Below are positions 26,384 through 35,490 of a stretch of 50,736 bases of DNA, piece after piece. Made by a program: the position numbers and the translations under genes. This DNA comes from Archangium sp. Lineage in GTDB: Bacteria; Myxococcota; Myxococcia; Myxococcales; Myxococcaceae. The notes under the pieces are model-generated. The model ran no database searches and was not told where the DNA came from. It saw only the letters and a program-made list of their open reading frames with translations. The stretch covers positions 1 to 50,736 of the forward strand of contig JAEUJR010000849.1 in NCBI GenBank assembly GCA_016793585.1. Reading direction: 5' to 3'. The stretch's first letter is position 1. The number at the start of each line of letters is the position of its first letter.

Positions 26384-27595
26384 GTGGAGGGCGATCTCGA
26401 CGCTCTCTTCGAGCTCGTCTCGCAGCGGAGTGGCAGCGCGTTGTCGAAACAGCAGCGTGAGCGCGTGCACCAGTGCGCCGAGCGGCTGCGTGGCGATCGC
26501 GCCTGGCCGGTCTTCGTCGACGGGCTGCGAGAACGGCACGGGGCGCTGGAGCTGCTCGAGCTGTTGGCCGCGGCCTCGGTACACAAGACCGATCTCTTTC
26601 GTGACGAGCCGCAGCTCGAGGCGTTGGAGCGGCACGTGCTTTCGCCGTTGGCTGAGTCGGGCAGGGCGCTGCAGTTGTGGAGCGCGGGTTGCGCGACGGG
26701 CGAAGAGGTGGCGACGTTGTTGTTGTTGCTGGCGCGCGTAGGCGCGAATTCGGCCAGCCGCGTGTTGGGAACGGACCTGTCGGCGAGCGCGCTGGCGCAG
26801 GCGAAGCGGCTGACGTTCTCGGACGAAGCGATGCGGCGCGTGCCGGCGGTGCTCTCGGAGAAGTGGTTTCGGCGGGGACCGAACGGGCTCGTGCTCGATT
26901 CGAAGCTCGCGGCGCAGGCGCGGTTTCAGCAGCACAACCTGGTCGAGACGCCGTACCCGTTTCCCGAGGTGGGCACCGGCTTCGACGTGATCGTCTGTCG
27001 CAACGTGCTCATCTATTTCACGCCCGAAGCGGCGGAGCGGACGGTTGGTCTTCTCGCTGAGCGACTTCGTCCCGGTGGAACGCTCGTGTTGTCGGCGGCC
27101 GAACCGATTCTGAAACCACGGGCCGATCTCGAGACGCTGCGCGTGGGTGGCACGTTCTTCTATCGCCCGAGAACGGAGCCCGTGCCCGAGGTTCGAGCGG
27201 TTCCTCCGCCCCGGCCGAGCGCTCCGATTCCGGTCCCGAGGCCGTCAGCGCCGGTGCGGGTCGAGGTGTCGACGGTCGAGACGAAGTCTCCCGAGCAGGA
27301 AGGTGAGGAGCTCTTCTCGCTGGTGCTCGAGTGGTCGGCCGCCGGGCAGCCCGATAGCGAGACGGAGGCGGGGTTGCGCAAGGCGCTGTACCTGTCTCCC
27401 GAGCTCGCGGCGGCGCGGTACTGCCTGGGGTTGTTGCTCGATCAACGTGGGCTGCGGGCCGATGCGACGACGGAATATCGGCGCGCGTTGTCGGTGCTGC
27501 AGTCGGGCCGCGCGAGGCCGACCCCGTTCTTCCTCAACCCCGAGCGGTTGGCCGAAGCGTGTCGGCGCGCGTTGAGCCGGTTGAGCGCGGTCTGA
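26384..27595 (+). CDS. cheR: CheR protein-glutamate methyltransferase with C-terminal repeat extension (FrzF-like)
   Basis: The product is 403 residues from a GTG start immediately after the cheB stop. The N-terminal helical and SAM-dependent methyltransferase domains show KTDLFRDEPQLEAL, the SAM loop LWSAGCATGEE, VLGTDLSASALAQAK, FDVIVCRNVLIYF and RLRPGGTLVLSAAEP. After a Pro-rich linker (about 260-300) a C-terminal segment resembles TPR helices (LRKALYLSPELAAARYCLGLLLDQ). FrzF of Myxococcus likewise couples a CheR domain to TPRs. It methylates glutamates of the two upstream MCPs. Downstream begins an unrelated lipoprotein gene. Confidence 0.93.
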   Translation: MEGDLDALFELVSQRSGSALSKQQRERVHQCAERLRGDRAWPVFVDGLRERHGALELLELLAAASVHKTDLFRDEPQLEALERHVLSPLAESGRALQLWSAGCATGEEVATLLLLLARVGANSASRVLGTDLSASALAQAKRLTFSDEAMRRVPAVLSEKWFRRGPNGLVLDSKLAAQARFQQHNLVETPYPFPEVGTGFDVIVCRNVLIYFTPEAAERTVGLLAERLRPGGTLVLSAAEPILKPRADLETLRVGGTFFYRPRTEPVPEVRAVPPPRPSAPIPVPRPSAPVRVEVSTVETKSPEQEGEELFSLVLEWSAAGQPDSETEAGLRKALYLSPELAAARYCLGLLLDQRGLRADATTEYRRALSVLQSGRARPTPFFLNPERLAEACRRALSRLSAV

Positions 27596-27638
27596 CTCCA
27601 GCTTGCCTCGCTCAGGGGCTTCGCCTTCAGTCGCAGCC

Positions 27639-28513
27639 ATGTCACGTCGCTGCGTTCTCTTCGTGGTGCTGCTCGTCGTGGGAGCCGAACTCTCGGCCTG
27701 CGGACAACGCTGTGGCCCCGGCACGTGCGCGGGGTGTTGCGACCCTTCTGGCACCTGTCGTTCGGGATCAGAGGACTCCGCGTGTGGCGCTCGTGGGCTT
27801 GCGTGCGTCGGTTGCGGGCTCGGCGTCTGCACAGTTGGCGCCTGCCTGAGTGGAAACGCTGGCGCCGGCACTGCCGGCGGCACTCCTTCGGCTGGTGGCA
27901 GTGCGACGATGGCCGGCGGGGCTGCGGTGGTGGCCTCGCGTCGGACGGCGGGCTGTGCAGTCGATGCCGCTACGGCGAACTGTGCACGGTCGATGGCGGC
28001 TCCGTTTCGTGCACGAGCGACTACGACCCTCAGACACGCCCCTACTGTGCCGCTTGCGTGAGCGGCACCTCAGCAGCGTGCGGAACGGGGTCGAACTACT
28101 GCCTCGCTCTCGGAGCGTCGTTCGGGTGTGGCGTCGATTGCTCGCAAGGCCAGCAGTGCCCTGTTGGGTATGCATGTGACGACGTCTCGGTGACGACGAC
28201 GGTCTTCTGCTCAGCCACGAGCCCGTGCCCGCCGAACCCGACGCTGGCCTGCGCGGGTGGCTCGGGGTGCGTGAATGGTGGCACCTGCGAAATGGGGTTC
28301 TGTCGCCCACCATGTTCGAGCGGACGCTGTGGGTGCCTCGTCGATAGCGACTGCCCGCAGCAGACGTGCAGCATCGGCACGTGCTCCATCACGCAGACTT
28401 CGTGTCTGACCGAACAGGACTGTCGCGCGATTCGGTGTACGGCCGGCCAGTGCGTCATCGGCCGCAATTGCTCGCCAGCGCCAGGGCTGACCTGCGCCGA
28501 CGTGCGCCCGTGA
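27639..28513 (+). pseudogene. Cys-rich lipoprotein gene interrupted by a frameshift
   Basis: Two overlapping frames together make one sensible protein of about 290 residues. The first frame, from ATG 27639, gives a lipoprotein signal peptide with lipobox LSAC and Cys-rich sequence (CGQRCGPGTCAGCC) up to about 27915. The second frame, from about 27920 to 28513, continues Cys-rich (CSRCRYGELC, CGCLVDSDCPQQTC). The first frame after the junction and the second frame before it are Arg/Trp-rich nonsense. The shift is consistent with loss of one base within the GC-rich run near 27910-27940. It could be a true mutation, a sequencing error in a high-GC stretch or, less likely, recoding, as I see no slippery heptamer. 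The Cys-rich repeats resemble many myxobacterial surface lipoproteins of unknown function. Confidence 0.7.
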
Positions 28514-28745
28514 CGGGTCAGCGCTGAACGTTTCAGCTCCAGTCGCCCGCGGCGGGCCCGCTCGGTGGCGAAGGCGCGGGCGTCAGTTCGAGGAAACGGA
28601 AGTAGGCGTTTCGCGAGCAGACTTCGTCGGCGGGCTTCAGCCGGGAGCACGCGGAGGCCAGGACGAGCCAGCACTTCGAGGATCCCGCGTGCAAGCTGAC
28701 ACGCACGTGGACCAACGACCAGAGGGTCAGCGCAAAGTGCACGGC
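28514..28745. other. Intergenic stretch without a recognisable gene
   Basis: An open frame on the minus strand (28533-28742, 69 codons) has no signal, domain or convincing start, and plus-strand frames are short. I see a small inverted repeat at 28523-28537 (GCTGAA-CGT-TTCAGC) just after the lipoprotein frame, which could be a weak terminator but lacks a T run. The stretch may be remnant DNA like the pseudogene beside it. Confidence 0.35.
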
Positions 28746-29316
28746 TCAGGGATTCAGCGTGCCGAGGCGTTCTACGAACAGAGACCAGATCTCTTCGACA
28801 GAAACGGGGCTTCGCTCGCGTTGCTCGTACGGCGCTCCGTCGGCCGAGGGGAATGGGGAGATGAGCATCGACTGGTCGGGCGCGAGACGACCGACCTCGT
28901 CACCCCAGCCCGCCCAGCGCAGCCCCTCATAGAAAGAATGGACCGATCCGCCGAACGCCCACTGCAGCTACTCGGAGTAGCCAACCTCCAGGTCCTGCCA
29001 CTCCAGATCGTCGGGCGCGAAATAGAAGACGTTGTTGTTCTGACCAAATCGTCCGCCGTTCAGGGAGAAGAACCCGCCCACTGCGTCATCGCCGACGAGA
29101 AACGCGCTGGAGATGCGTGACCCAGCACCTTTCCGGTTCCAACTCGAAAGCGTTGTCGTGAACCGCCTCGAGACAGCTCGCACCTGCCTCTCACGTCGTG
29201 TCGAGAACGACCACTCCAGGAGCAGCGCTCGTGAGCCATTGATCGAGCAGCCGTCGACCTGTCGATTCCGGGTCCAGCAGTTCGTGAAAGCCCTTCACGG
29301 AACGAATGCTGACCAA
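28746..29316 (-). pseudogene. Decayed DUF2625-family gene
   Basis: Fragments of one protein follow each other on the minus strand in broken frames. The N-terminal piece is KGFHELLDPESTGRRLLDQW, ending at a TGA near 29193. The central piece is AFLVGDDAVGGFFSLNGG, NNNVFYFAPDDLEWQDL and VGYSE, ending at a TAG near 28968. The C-terminal piece is LQWAFGGSVHSFYEGLRWAG, then DQSMLISPFPSADG and RSPVSVEEIW, to a TGA at 28746. In the order and spelling I remember for DUF2625 proteins, the part between the first and second pieces is missing. There are thus two nonsense codons plus a deletion/frameshift, so the gene is dead rather than misread. DUF2625 proteins are of unknown function. The start is uncertain: TTG at 29316 or GTG at 29298. 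Confidence 0.75.
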
Positions 29317-29324
29317 TCAATCGC

Positions 29325-29957
29325 TCAGTACAAGTCGCCGCTGCCGTCGTCGCCGAACTCGAGCAGCTCGCGCACCTCGCCATCACGCCGCTGCGACACG
29401 ACGCCCGAGAGCGGAACCGCCGCATGCACGCCGTCGACACAGCCTTCGAACACACCGGCCGGCACCGTCACGGAGCGCGCTCCGCCGTCGGTCTTCGGCC
29501 GCTCGATCGCGCGCCACGCGAGCTCGACGATCGCGGCCGGCACGTTGCCCAGATGATGAATCTCGGGCTTCTCGTCTTGCCGCACCCACGCCTCGGTGAG
29601 CGCCGCTTCGAACGACGCGCGATCCACAGGCTGCTTCGCGAACGTCAGGCGTACGCGCAGCTGCTCTCCAACGCCGAGGCGATCGATCGACAGGTGCAGA
29701 TGATCCTTCTCCGCAGTGACCGCCACGCGCTCGAGCACCGCGCGATCGTCCTTCGTGAGCACGTGCACGGTGAACTGCCCCCGCCGCCACTCGGCGTTCT
29801 CCTCGCTCGTGGCGGCGATCGTCTCGGGCCGCCGCTGCCGATAGTCCGCGAGCAACGCATCGGCGCGCTCGTTCACGCCGGCGGCTACCGTTCGGCACCC
29901 AGACAACACGACCAGCATCGTCAGCAGCACACGCACGCGAAGCGCTCTTAGCGCCAT
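29325..29957 (-). CDS. Hypothetical lipoprotein
   Basis: The product is about 210 residues. The N-terminus MALRALRVRVLLTMLVVLSGC is a lipoprotein signal peptide with lipobox LSGC. The mature part has no domain that I recognise. It mixes beta-type segments (GQFTVHVLTKDD, LHLSIDRLGVGEQLRVRLTF) with an acidic C-terminus (LLEFGDDGSGDLY). The ATG at 29957 overlaps the stop of the upstream TIGR02996 gene by one base (TGATG), and GTG 29960 is an alternative, so the two genes are co-transcribed and probably translationally coupled. Confidence 0.7.
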   Translation of the reverse strand: MALRALRVRVLLTMLVVLSGCRTVAAGVNERADALLADYRQRRPETIAATSEENAEWRRGQFTVHVLTKDDRAVLERVAVTAEKDHLHLSIDRLGVGEQLRVRLTFAKQPVDRASFEAALTEAWVRQDEKPEIHHLGNVPAAIVELAWRAIERPKTDGGARSVTVPAGVFEGCVDGVHAAVPLSGVVSQRRDGEVRELLEFGDDGSGDLY

Positions 29958-30850
29958 CACGACTCGACGGCCTCACCCAACACGAGCGACGACAGCTTCG
30001 GCAACCTGCGTGACAGCTGCATCACCCGCTTCGCGGCGCGCTCCGTCAGCCCGCTTCGAAGGAGATCGAGCGTCGTCAGCCGTTCGATCGACACGCCCTC
30101 CTCGAGCGCCGCGACGGCCTCGACGCCCATCTCCGACGCTTCGATGGTGAGCGCCTCGAGGGCCGGGAGCGCCAACACGTCGCGCACCGTCGCCGCCTCG
30201 AGCTCGCCCGACACGATCAGCTTCACGCTTCGCAATCGGCTCCCGTTCGTCTCGAACAGCTGCTTCGCCGTCGTCTCCGTCCACCCGAGGAACGCGATCT
30301 CGAGCGACGACAGCCGCGCCAGCGCGGGCAAGGTACCGGTGAGCTCCGGCACGGAGAGATGAAGCTGCTCCAACGCCGGCAAGGTCGTGGGAATCGTCAC
30401 CAGCTCGAGCGCGCGCGGCGAGGAGATCGTCAACGCCGACAACACGCGGGGCGCCGCCTGCTCGAGCACCCGCAGCGACTCCGACATCGGCTCCTGCCCC
30501 AACGAGAGCGCGCGCACGAACCGCATCGAGGGGTGCGCCAACAGCTTCTCGAGGTCGACTCGTTCGCCTGGCGCCTGCTGCCGCATCAATGTCGCCGTGT
30601 GCACGAAGCCCCACCGCCACTGCGCCACCGGGCCCGCGAAACACCGAATCCCTGGTTCGTAGAGCAGCGCCTTCACGCGCTCTCGCTGCCGACGATCGAG
30701 CGACGGCAACAGCTGAAGTGAGATCAACTCGCCTCGGGCATCACCCGACTGGGCGAGCCAATCGCCGTAGACCGCGAAGGCGTGCGGGTCATCAGGAGCT
30801 GCCTCGATCGCCGCCTCGAACGCAGCGCGTTGTCTCACCTCAGCCGACAC
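29957..30850 (-). CDS. TIGR02996-domain (repeat-companion) protein, copy 2
   Basis: The product is 297 residues from GTG 30850. The N-terminal TIGR02996 pattern is FEAAIEAAPDDPHAFAVYGDWLAQSGDARGELISLQ. The remainder resembles leucine-rich repeats (LEQLHLSVPEL, LSSLEIAFLGW, LEALTIEASEM, LTTLDLLRSGL). A longer reading to 30919 adds 23 residues without family support. It is followed by the coupled lipoprotein gene, and upstream lies a 230-base divergent region shared with the M36 peptidase. No function is known for the family. Confidence 0.8.
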   Translation of the reverse strand: MSAEVRQRAAFEAAIEAAPDDPHAFAVYGDWLAQSGDARGELISLQLLPSLDRRQRERVKALLYEPGIRCFAGPVAQWRWGFVHTATLMRQQAPGERVDLEKLLAHPSMRFVRALSLGQEPMSESLRVLEQAAPRVLSALTISSPRALELVTIPTTLPALEQLHLSVPELTGTLPALARLSSLEIAFLGWTETTAKQLFETNGSRLRSVKLIVSGELEAATVRDVLALPALEALTIEASEMGVEAVAALEEGVSIERLTTLDLLRSGLTERAAKRVMQLSRRLPKLSSLVLGEAVES

Positions 30851-31080
30851 TTTCCGCGCTCCCAGCCTGTGAGAAATCGCGCAACTCGTCGGTTTTCTGG
30901 CGAACACACCTTGGCGCACACTGACAGGCCCGCCATGCTGTTATCTGGCTGTCGGTAGAAAACGAGCGCGTAAACCCATGAAATAACACGCATGTTGGCT
31001 TGCAATGTGAAGTGTGTGTCGGTATTTCGCACGCCGCAATGTGGGGCTGGGGAGCAGCCCTTCCGCCGCCTGGAGCCGAC

Positions 31081-34000
31081 ATGAACACACCGCTCGCCAC
31101 TCGACTGTCGATCGCCGTCGCTGCCCTGTGCAGCGCGTTGGCGCACGCCGCTCCCGATGCGTTTCTGTCTCGTGGCGAACGCCGCGAGCTCATCGCTCCC
31201 GAAGCGCTCTCGATTGATGCGCGGCAAGCCTTCGCGAACGGCTTCATCTCGTCGACCGAGCCGCGCCTGGGCGTTCCGACCTTCTTCTGGGCCGGTCGGC
31301 CGCCTGCGGGCGCCCGCACGCCTCGCGACATGGGCCTCACCGCCGAGCAGGTCGCACGCCGCACGTTGTTCACGCACGCCGAACTCTATCGTGGCGATCG
31401 CAGGCGGTGGGCCGAGGCGCGCCTGTCGAACCTGCACGAGCTGAACGATCAGGGAGCCGTGATCGCCTCCTTCCAGCAAGACATCGCTGGCGTGCGCGTC
31501 TTCCGCGACGAGGTGAAGGTCGCGTTGACGAAGGACTACGTCGTGGTCGCGATCGCCGGCTACCTCACGCCCGAGACGAAGCGCCTGGGCAGTTGGTCGC
31601 TCACCCCGTCGACTGCAGCTGCGGCCGCCGTGAGCACGATGACGGGGCAGGGCGTGGAGGCCTCGGCGCTCAAGCCGATCGCGTTCAAAGACGGCTACCA
31701 ACTCTGGCAGCTGGGTGACGAGCCGACGCCCGTGCGCGGCCGCCGCGTGTGGTTCCCGACGCCCGATGGCCTCGAGCCGGGCTACTACGTCGAGATCGAG
31801 CTCAACGAAGGCGAGACCGACTCGCGCTACTTCAGCTTCGTCATCTCGGGGCGCGATGGGCAGGTGCTCTTCCAGAAGAACCTCACCGCCGACGCGAGCT
31901 TCAAGGTGTGGTCCGAGGCGGGCGGCATCGGGCTTCCGTACGACGCGCCATCTGGCACCTCGCCGACGCCGCACCCTGCGGGAACGCCGAACCAGTTCCA
32001 GCCGCCGTACGTCGCGCCCGAGCTGGTGACGCGCGAGTACGGCCCCATCAGCACGATGGACCCGTGGCTCGCGGCGAACGCGACGCGCACCGAAGGCAAC
32101 AACACGTTCACGTACATCGACGCGGCGAGGCCCAATGGGTTCGGCGCAGGTGACGTGGCCCCCACGCCCAACGGAGACCCTGACGCTGGCGTGCTCGTCT
32201 TCGATCGCACCTACGACCCGCTGCAGAACCCCGACGTGAGCGCCGAGCAGCGCATGGCCGCCGCCACGCAGCTCTTCTACGACATCAACTTCCTGCACGA
32301 CTGGTACTACGACCGCGGCTTCGACGAGCGCTCGGGCAACGCGCAGACCTCGAACTACGGGCGCGGCGGCATCGAGAACGACCCGATCAACGCCGAAGGC
32401 CAGGACAACTCGGGCCGCAGCAACGCGAACATGTCGACGCCCGCCGACGGCTCGCGCCCGCGCATGCAGATGTACATCTTCACCGGCACGTCGACCGAGC
32501 GCCTCTCGTACAACGGCGCCAACGTCGCTGCGAACGGCGCCGCCTTCGGCCCGCAGACGTACAACCTCACCGCCGAGGTCGTGTACGTGAACGACGGCGA
32601 CCCCTCGGGCATGGGCGGCTCGGTGAACGACGGCTGCCAGGCGAGCTACGTGGCTCCGGTGATGGGCAAGATCGCGCTCGTCGACCGCGGCAACTGCACC
32701 TTCGTGCAGAAGGTTCAGATCGCGCAGATGAACGGCGCGCTGGGCGTGATCATCGCCGACAACACCACCTCGACGCAGCCGCCCGAGCTCGTCGGTGCTC
32801 CGATGCCGCAGACGCTGATTCCCGCGATGTCGCTCACGCGCACGGCGGGCACCACGCTGAAGAACGCCGCGACCGCTGCGACGGTGAACGTCACGCTCTT
32901 CCGAAACGCCACCACCGATCGCGACGGCACGCTCGACAACGGCATCATCGCGCACGAGTGGGGCCACTACATCTCGAACCGGCTCATCGGTGACGGCAAC
33001 GGGCTCTCGGCCGTGCAGTCGTCGGGCATGGGCGAAGGGTGGGGCGACTTCCACGCGATGCTGCTGATGGTTCGCGCCGAAGACATCAACGTACCGTCGA
33101 ACGCGAACTGGAACGGCACCTGGGCGGTCGGCGGCTACACGACGTCTGCCACCGCGGCCGACGGCCACTACTACGGCGTGCGTCGCATCCCCTACACGGT
33201 GGACTTCGCGAAGAACGGCCTGACCTTCAAACACATTCAGCGCGGCGTCGCGTTGCCGATCGTGCCCACCGCCTACGGCCTCGATGGTTCGCTCAACGCC
33301 GAGGTGCACTCGACGGGCGAGGTGTGGTGCACGATGTTGTGGGAAGCGTACGTGGCGCTGCTGCGCGACACCCCGCGGCTCACCTTCGCGCAGGCGCAGG
33401 ATCGCATGATGCGGTACCTCGTCGCGGCCTACAAACTCACGCCGATGATGCCGACCTTCGTCGAGGCGCGAGACGCGCTGCTCGCCGCGGCCGTCGCTCG
33501 TGATCCGCAAGACTTCGCGCTCATCTGGGGGGCCTTCGCCCGACGCGGCATGGGCATGCTGGCCACCGCGCCCGATCGTGACGCGTCTGACAACCGGCCC
33601 GCCGTCGAGAGCTTCGTGGTGGGCAACGCGCTCGCCATCACCGACGTCAGCATCGATGACTCCACCATGAGCTGCGACAACGACGGCGTGCTCGACACCG
33701 ATGAGATCGGCAAGGTGAACGTCACCGTGAAGAACGTCGGCGTCGGCCCGCTCATGGGCACCACCGTCACCCTGTCGACGACGTCGACGGGCCTCTCGTT
33801 CCCCTCGGGGCCGATGGTGACGGTGCCGATGACGCAGCCGTTCGGCTCGGCGACGGTCTCGGTGCCCGTCACGCTTCGCGGCGTGCGCGGCTTCCAGGGC
33901 GTGGTGATCACCGTCTCGGCGAACGACGCCTCGCTCGCGATGGCGGGGCCGATCACGAAGGAGTACCGCACCCGCCTCAACAGCAACGTTCGCCCCAACG

Positions 34001-35268
34001 GCACCGCGACCGACGACGTCGAAGCGCAGATGTCGCGTTGGACGACCGGCAGCGACCCCCGGTACTCGCAGGGCGCCGATTGGCGCATCTCGGCCAACTC
34101 GCCCACCTCGCACTGGTGGTTCGGGCCGAACCCGGCCGCGCCCGCCGACAACTACCTCATCTCGCCGCCGCTCGTGGTCGGCTCGGGCCCGTTCACGCTG
34201 ACCTTCAAGCACCGCTTCGACTTCGAGGCTGACGCGACCACGTTCTACGACGGCGCCGCGCTCGAGATCTCGACCGACGGCCGCACGTGGACCGACCTCG
34301 GCGCGAACGCGATGCCGGGCTACACGGGCGCGTTCCCCACCCAGACGACGAACCCGTTGCGAGGCCGCCGCGGGTACGCCGGCAAGAGCGTCAACTACCC
34401 GACGTTCAACACCGAGCGCGTCGACATGGGCACGATGTACGCGGGCCAGACCGTGCGCGTGCGCTTCCGCATCGGCTCCGACGACGCCTCGGCGGTGAAG
34501 GGCTGGGAGGTCGACGACATCGCCTTCACCGGCCTCACCGATCTGCCGTTCACCAGCGTCGCGCCAGACCCGAACACCTGCTCGAACAACCGCGCACCCA
34601 CGCTGGCGCCCGTGATGAACCTCACCGTGCGTGAAGGCGACGTCGTCTCGCTCACCGGCATGGGCACCGACCCCGATGGCGACGCGGTGACGATTCTCTT
34701 CGTGCAGCGCGAAGGCCCCCTGGTCGATCTCAACATGGGCTCGTTCGTGGCGCCGTCCGTCGACACCAACACGCAGCTCGCCTTCGACGTGACGGCGACC
34801 GACGGTGCCCTGGAGTCGATGCCGCAGCGGCTCGTCGTCACGGTCGTCGACGGCAGCGGGGCACCCACCGTGACGGTGCCGCCCTCGCTCGAGGTGACCG
34901 AAGGTGAAGCGAGCAGCGTCACCGCCACCGCCTTCGACCCGCAGGGCGACGTCGTCTCGTTCACGTGGAAGCAGGTGGCCGGCCCGACGCTCATGCTGCG
35001 CGACGTGACGAGCGACACCGTGAAGTTCACGGCGCCGCCCGTGAACGCCGACGTGGTGGTGGTGCTCGAGGTCGTGGCGAACGACGGCATGGTCGACTCG
35101 TTGCCCGGCCGCGTGGAGATCACCATTCGCGACGCCGGCCTCGCCCCCGTCTCGGACACGGCGGGCAGGGTTCCGGCTGGTTGCGTGGGGTGCTCCACCG
35201 GTGTCGACGCGCTCGCGGTGCTCGGGCTGGTGACGCTGCTCACCCGGCGCCGGCGTTCGGCACGCTGA
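31081..35268 (+). CDS. Secreted M36 (fungalysin-type) metallopeptidase with PA insert, C-terminal repeat domains and a MYXO-CTERM anchor
   Basis: The product is 1395 residues. The signal peptide (MNTPLATRLSIAVAALCSALAHA) is followed by an FTP-like propeptide region, then the M36 catalytic domain. Zinc ligands lie in HEWGH (625-629), with the third ligand Glu652 in GEGWGDFH. A PA domain sits just before the zinc motif (MGKIALVDRGNCTFVQK). The C-terminal third has a jelly-roll-like region and two Ig/PKD-like repeats (VREGDVVSLTG, VTEGEASSVTA). The very end, GCVGCSTG (Cys1368, Cys1371) plus a hydrophobic span plus RRRRSAR, is a MYXO-CTERM sorting tail, which myxosortases are thought to cleave. 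The ATG at 31081 is chosen because it starts a proper signal peptide. It probably digests external protein while held at the cell surface. Confidence 0.93.
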   Translation: MNTPLATRLSIAVAALCSALAHAAPDAFLSRGERRELIAPEALSIDARQAFANGFISSTEPRLGVPTFFWAGRPPAGARTPRDMGLTAEQVARRTLFTHAELYRGDRRRWAEARLSNLHELNDQGAVIASFQQDIAGVRVFRDEVKVALTKDYVVVAIAGYLTPETKRLGSWSLTPSTAAAAAVSTMTGQGVEASALKPIAFKDGYQLWQLGDEPTPVRGRRVWFPTPDGLEPGYYVEIELNEGETDSRYFSFVISGRDGQVLFQKNLTADASFKVWSEAGGIGLPYDAPSGTSPTPHPAGTPNQFQPPYVAPELVTREYGPISTMDPWLAANATRTEGNNTFTYIDAARPNGFGAGDVAPTPNGDPDAGVLVFDRTYDPLQNPDVSAEQRMAAATQLFYDINFLHDWYYDRGFDERSGNAQTSNYGRGGIENDPINAEGQDNSGRSNANMSTPADGSRPRMQMYIFTGTSTERLSYNGANVAANGAAFGPQTYNLTAEVVYVNDGDPSGMGGSVNDGCQASYVAPVMGKIALVDRGNCTFVQKVQIAQMNGALGVIIADNTTSTQPPELVGAPMPQTLIPAMSLTRTAGTTLKNAATAATVNVTLFRNATTDRDGTLDNGIIAHEWGHYISNRLIGDGNGLSAVQSSGMGEGWGDFHAMLLMVRAEDINVPSNANWNGTWAVGGYTTSATAADGHYYGVRRIPYTVDFAKNGLTFKHIQRGVALPIVPTAYGLDGSLNAEVHSTGEVWCTMLWEAYVALLRDTPRLTFAQAQDRMMRYLVAAYKLTPMMPTFVEARDALLAAAVARDPQDFALIWGAFARRGMGMLATAPDRDASDNRPAVESFVVGNALAITDVSIDDSTMSCDNDGVLDTDEIGKVNVTVKNVGVGPLMGTTVTLSTTSTGLSFPSGPMVTVPMTQPFGSATVSVPVTLRGVRGFQGVVITVSANDASLAMAGPITKEYRTRLNSNVRPNGTATDDVEAQMSRWTTGSDPRYSQGADWRISANSPTSHWWFGPNPAAPADNYLISPPLVVGSGPFTLTFKHRFDFEADATTFYDGAALEISTDGRTWTDLGANAMPGYTGAFPTQTTNPLRGRRGYAGKSVNYPTFNTERVDMGTMYAGQTVRVRFRIGSDDASAVKGWEVDDIAFTGLTDLPFTSVAPDPNTCSNNRAPTLAPVMNLTVREGDVVSLTGMGTDPDGDAVTILFVQREGPLVDLNMGSFVAPSVDTNTQLAFDVTATDGALESMPQRLVVTVVDGSGAPTVTVPPSLEVTEGEASSVTATAFDPQGDVVSFTWKQVAGPTLMLRDVTSDTVKFTAPPVNADVVVVLEVVANDGMVDSLPGRVEITIRDAGLAPVSDTAGRVPAGCVGCSTGVDALAVLGLVTLLTRRRRSAR

Positions 35269-35490
35269 GAAAATCGCGCGGGAATTCGGCGCGCTGAACC
35301 CTCGTTCCACTCACCGAAGCGCAAACGACCGAACCGAGCGGGCCGGTCAGTGCGAGGTGCAGTGGTGACGACGTCCAGCGGGCGCTCCCTCCCGAATGGG
35401 CCACGTCTCGTGCACCGCCATCAGCACTGGCCGGCCCCTCAGGAGGATTCTTCTCTGGAGCCCCGCCACTGTGCTTACAGTGCGCGCCCG

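Noticed and set aside
27900..27945. Programmed frameshift in the Cys-rich lipoprotein
   Set aside because: No slippery heptamer, internal Shine-Dalgarno stimulator or clear downstream structure was found; a mutation or sequencing error is simpler.
28968..29183. Small intact gene of 71 codons on the minus strand
   Set aside because: It is the middle piece of the DUF2625 pseudogene; homologous blocks lie on both sides in broken frames.
30835..35310. 1491-codon open frame on the minus strand
   Set aside because: It is antisense to the M36 peptidase, Arg/His/Val-rich, with no domain; it is a high-GC shadow frame.
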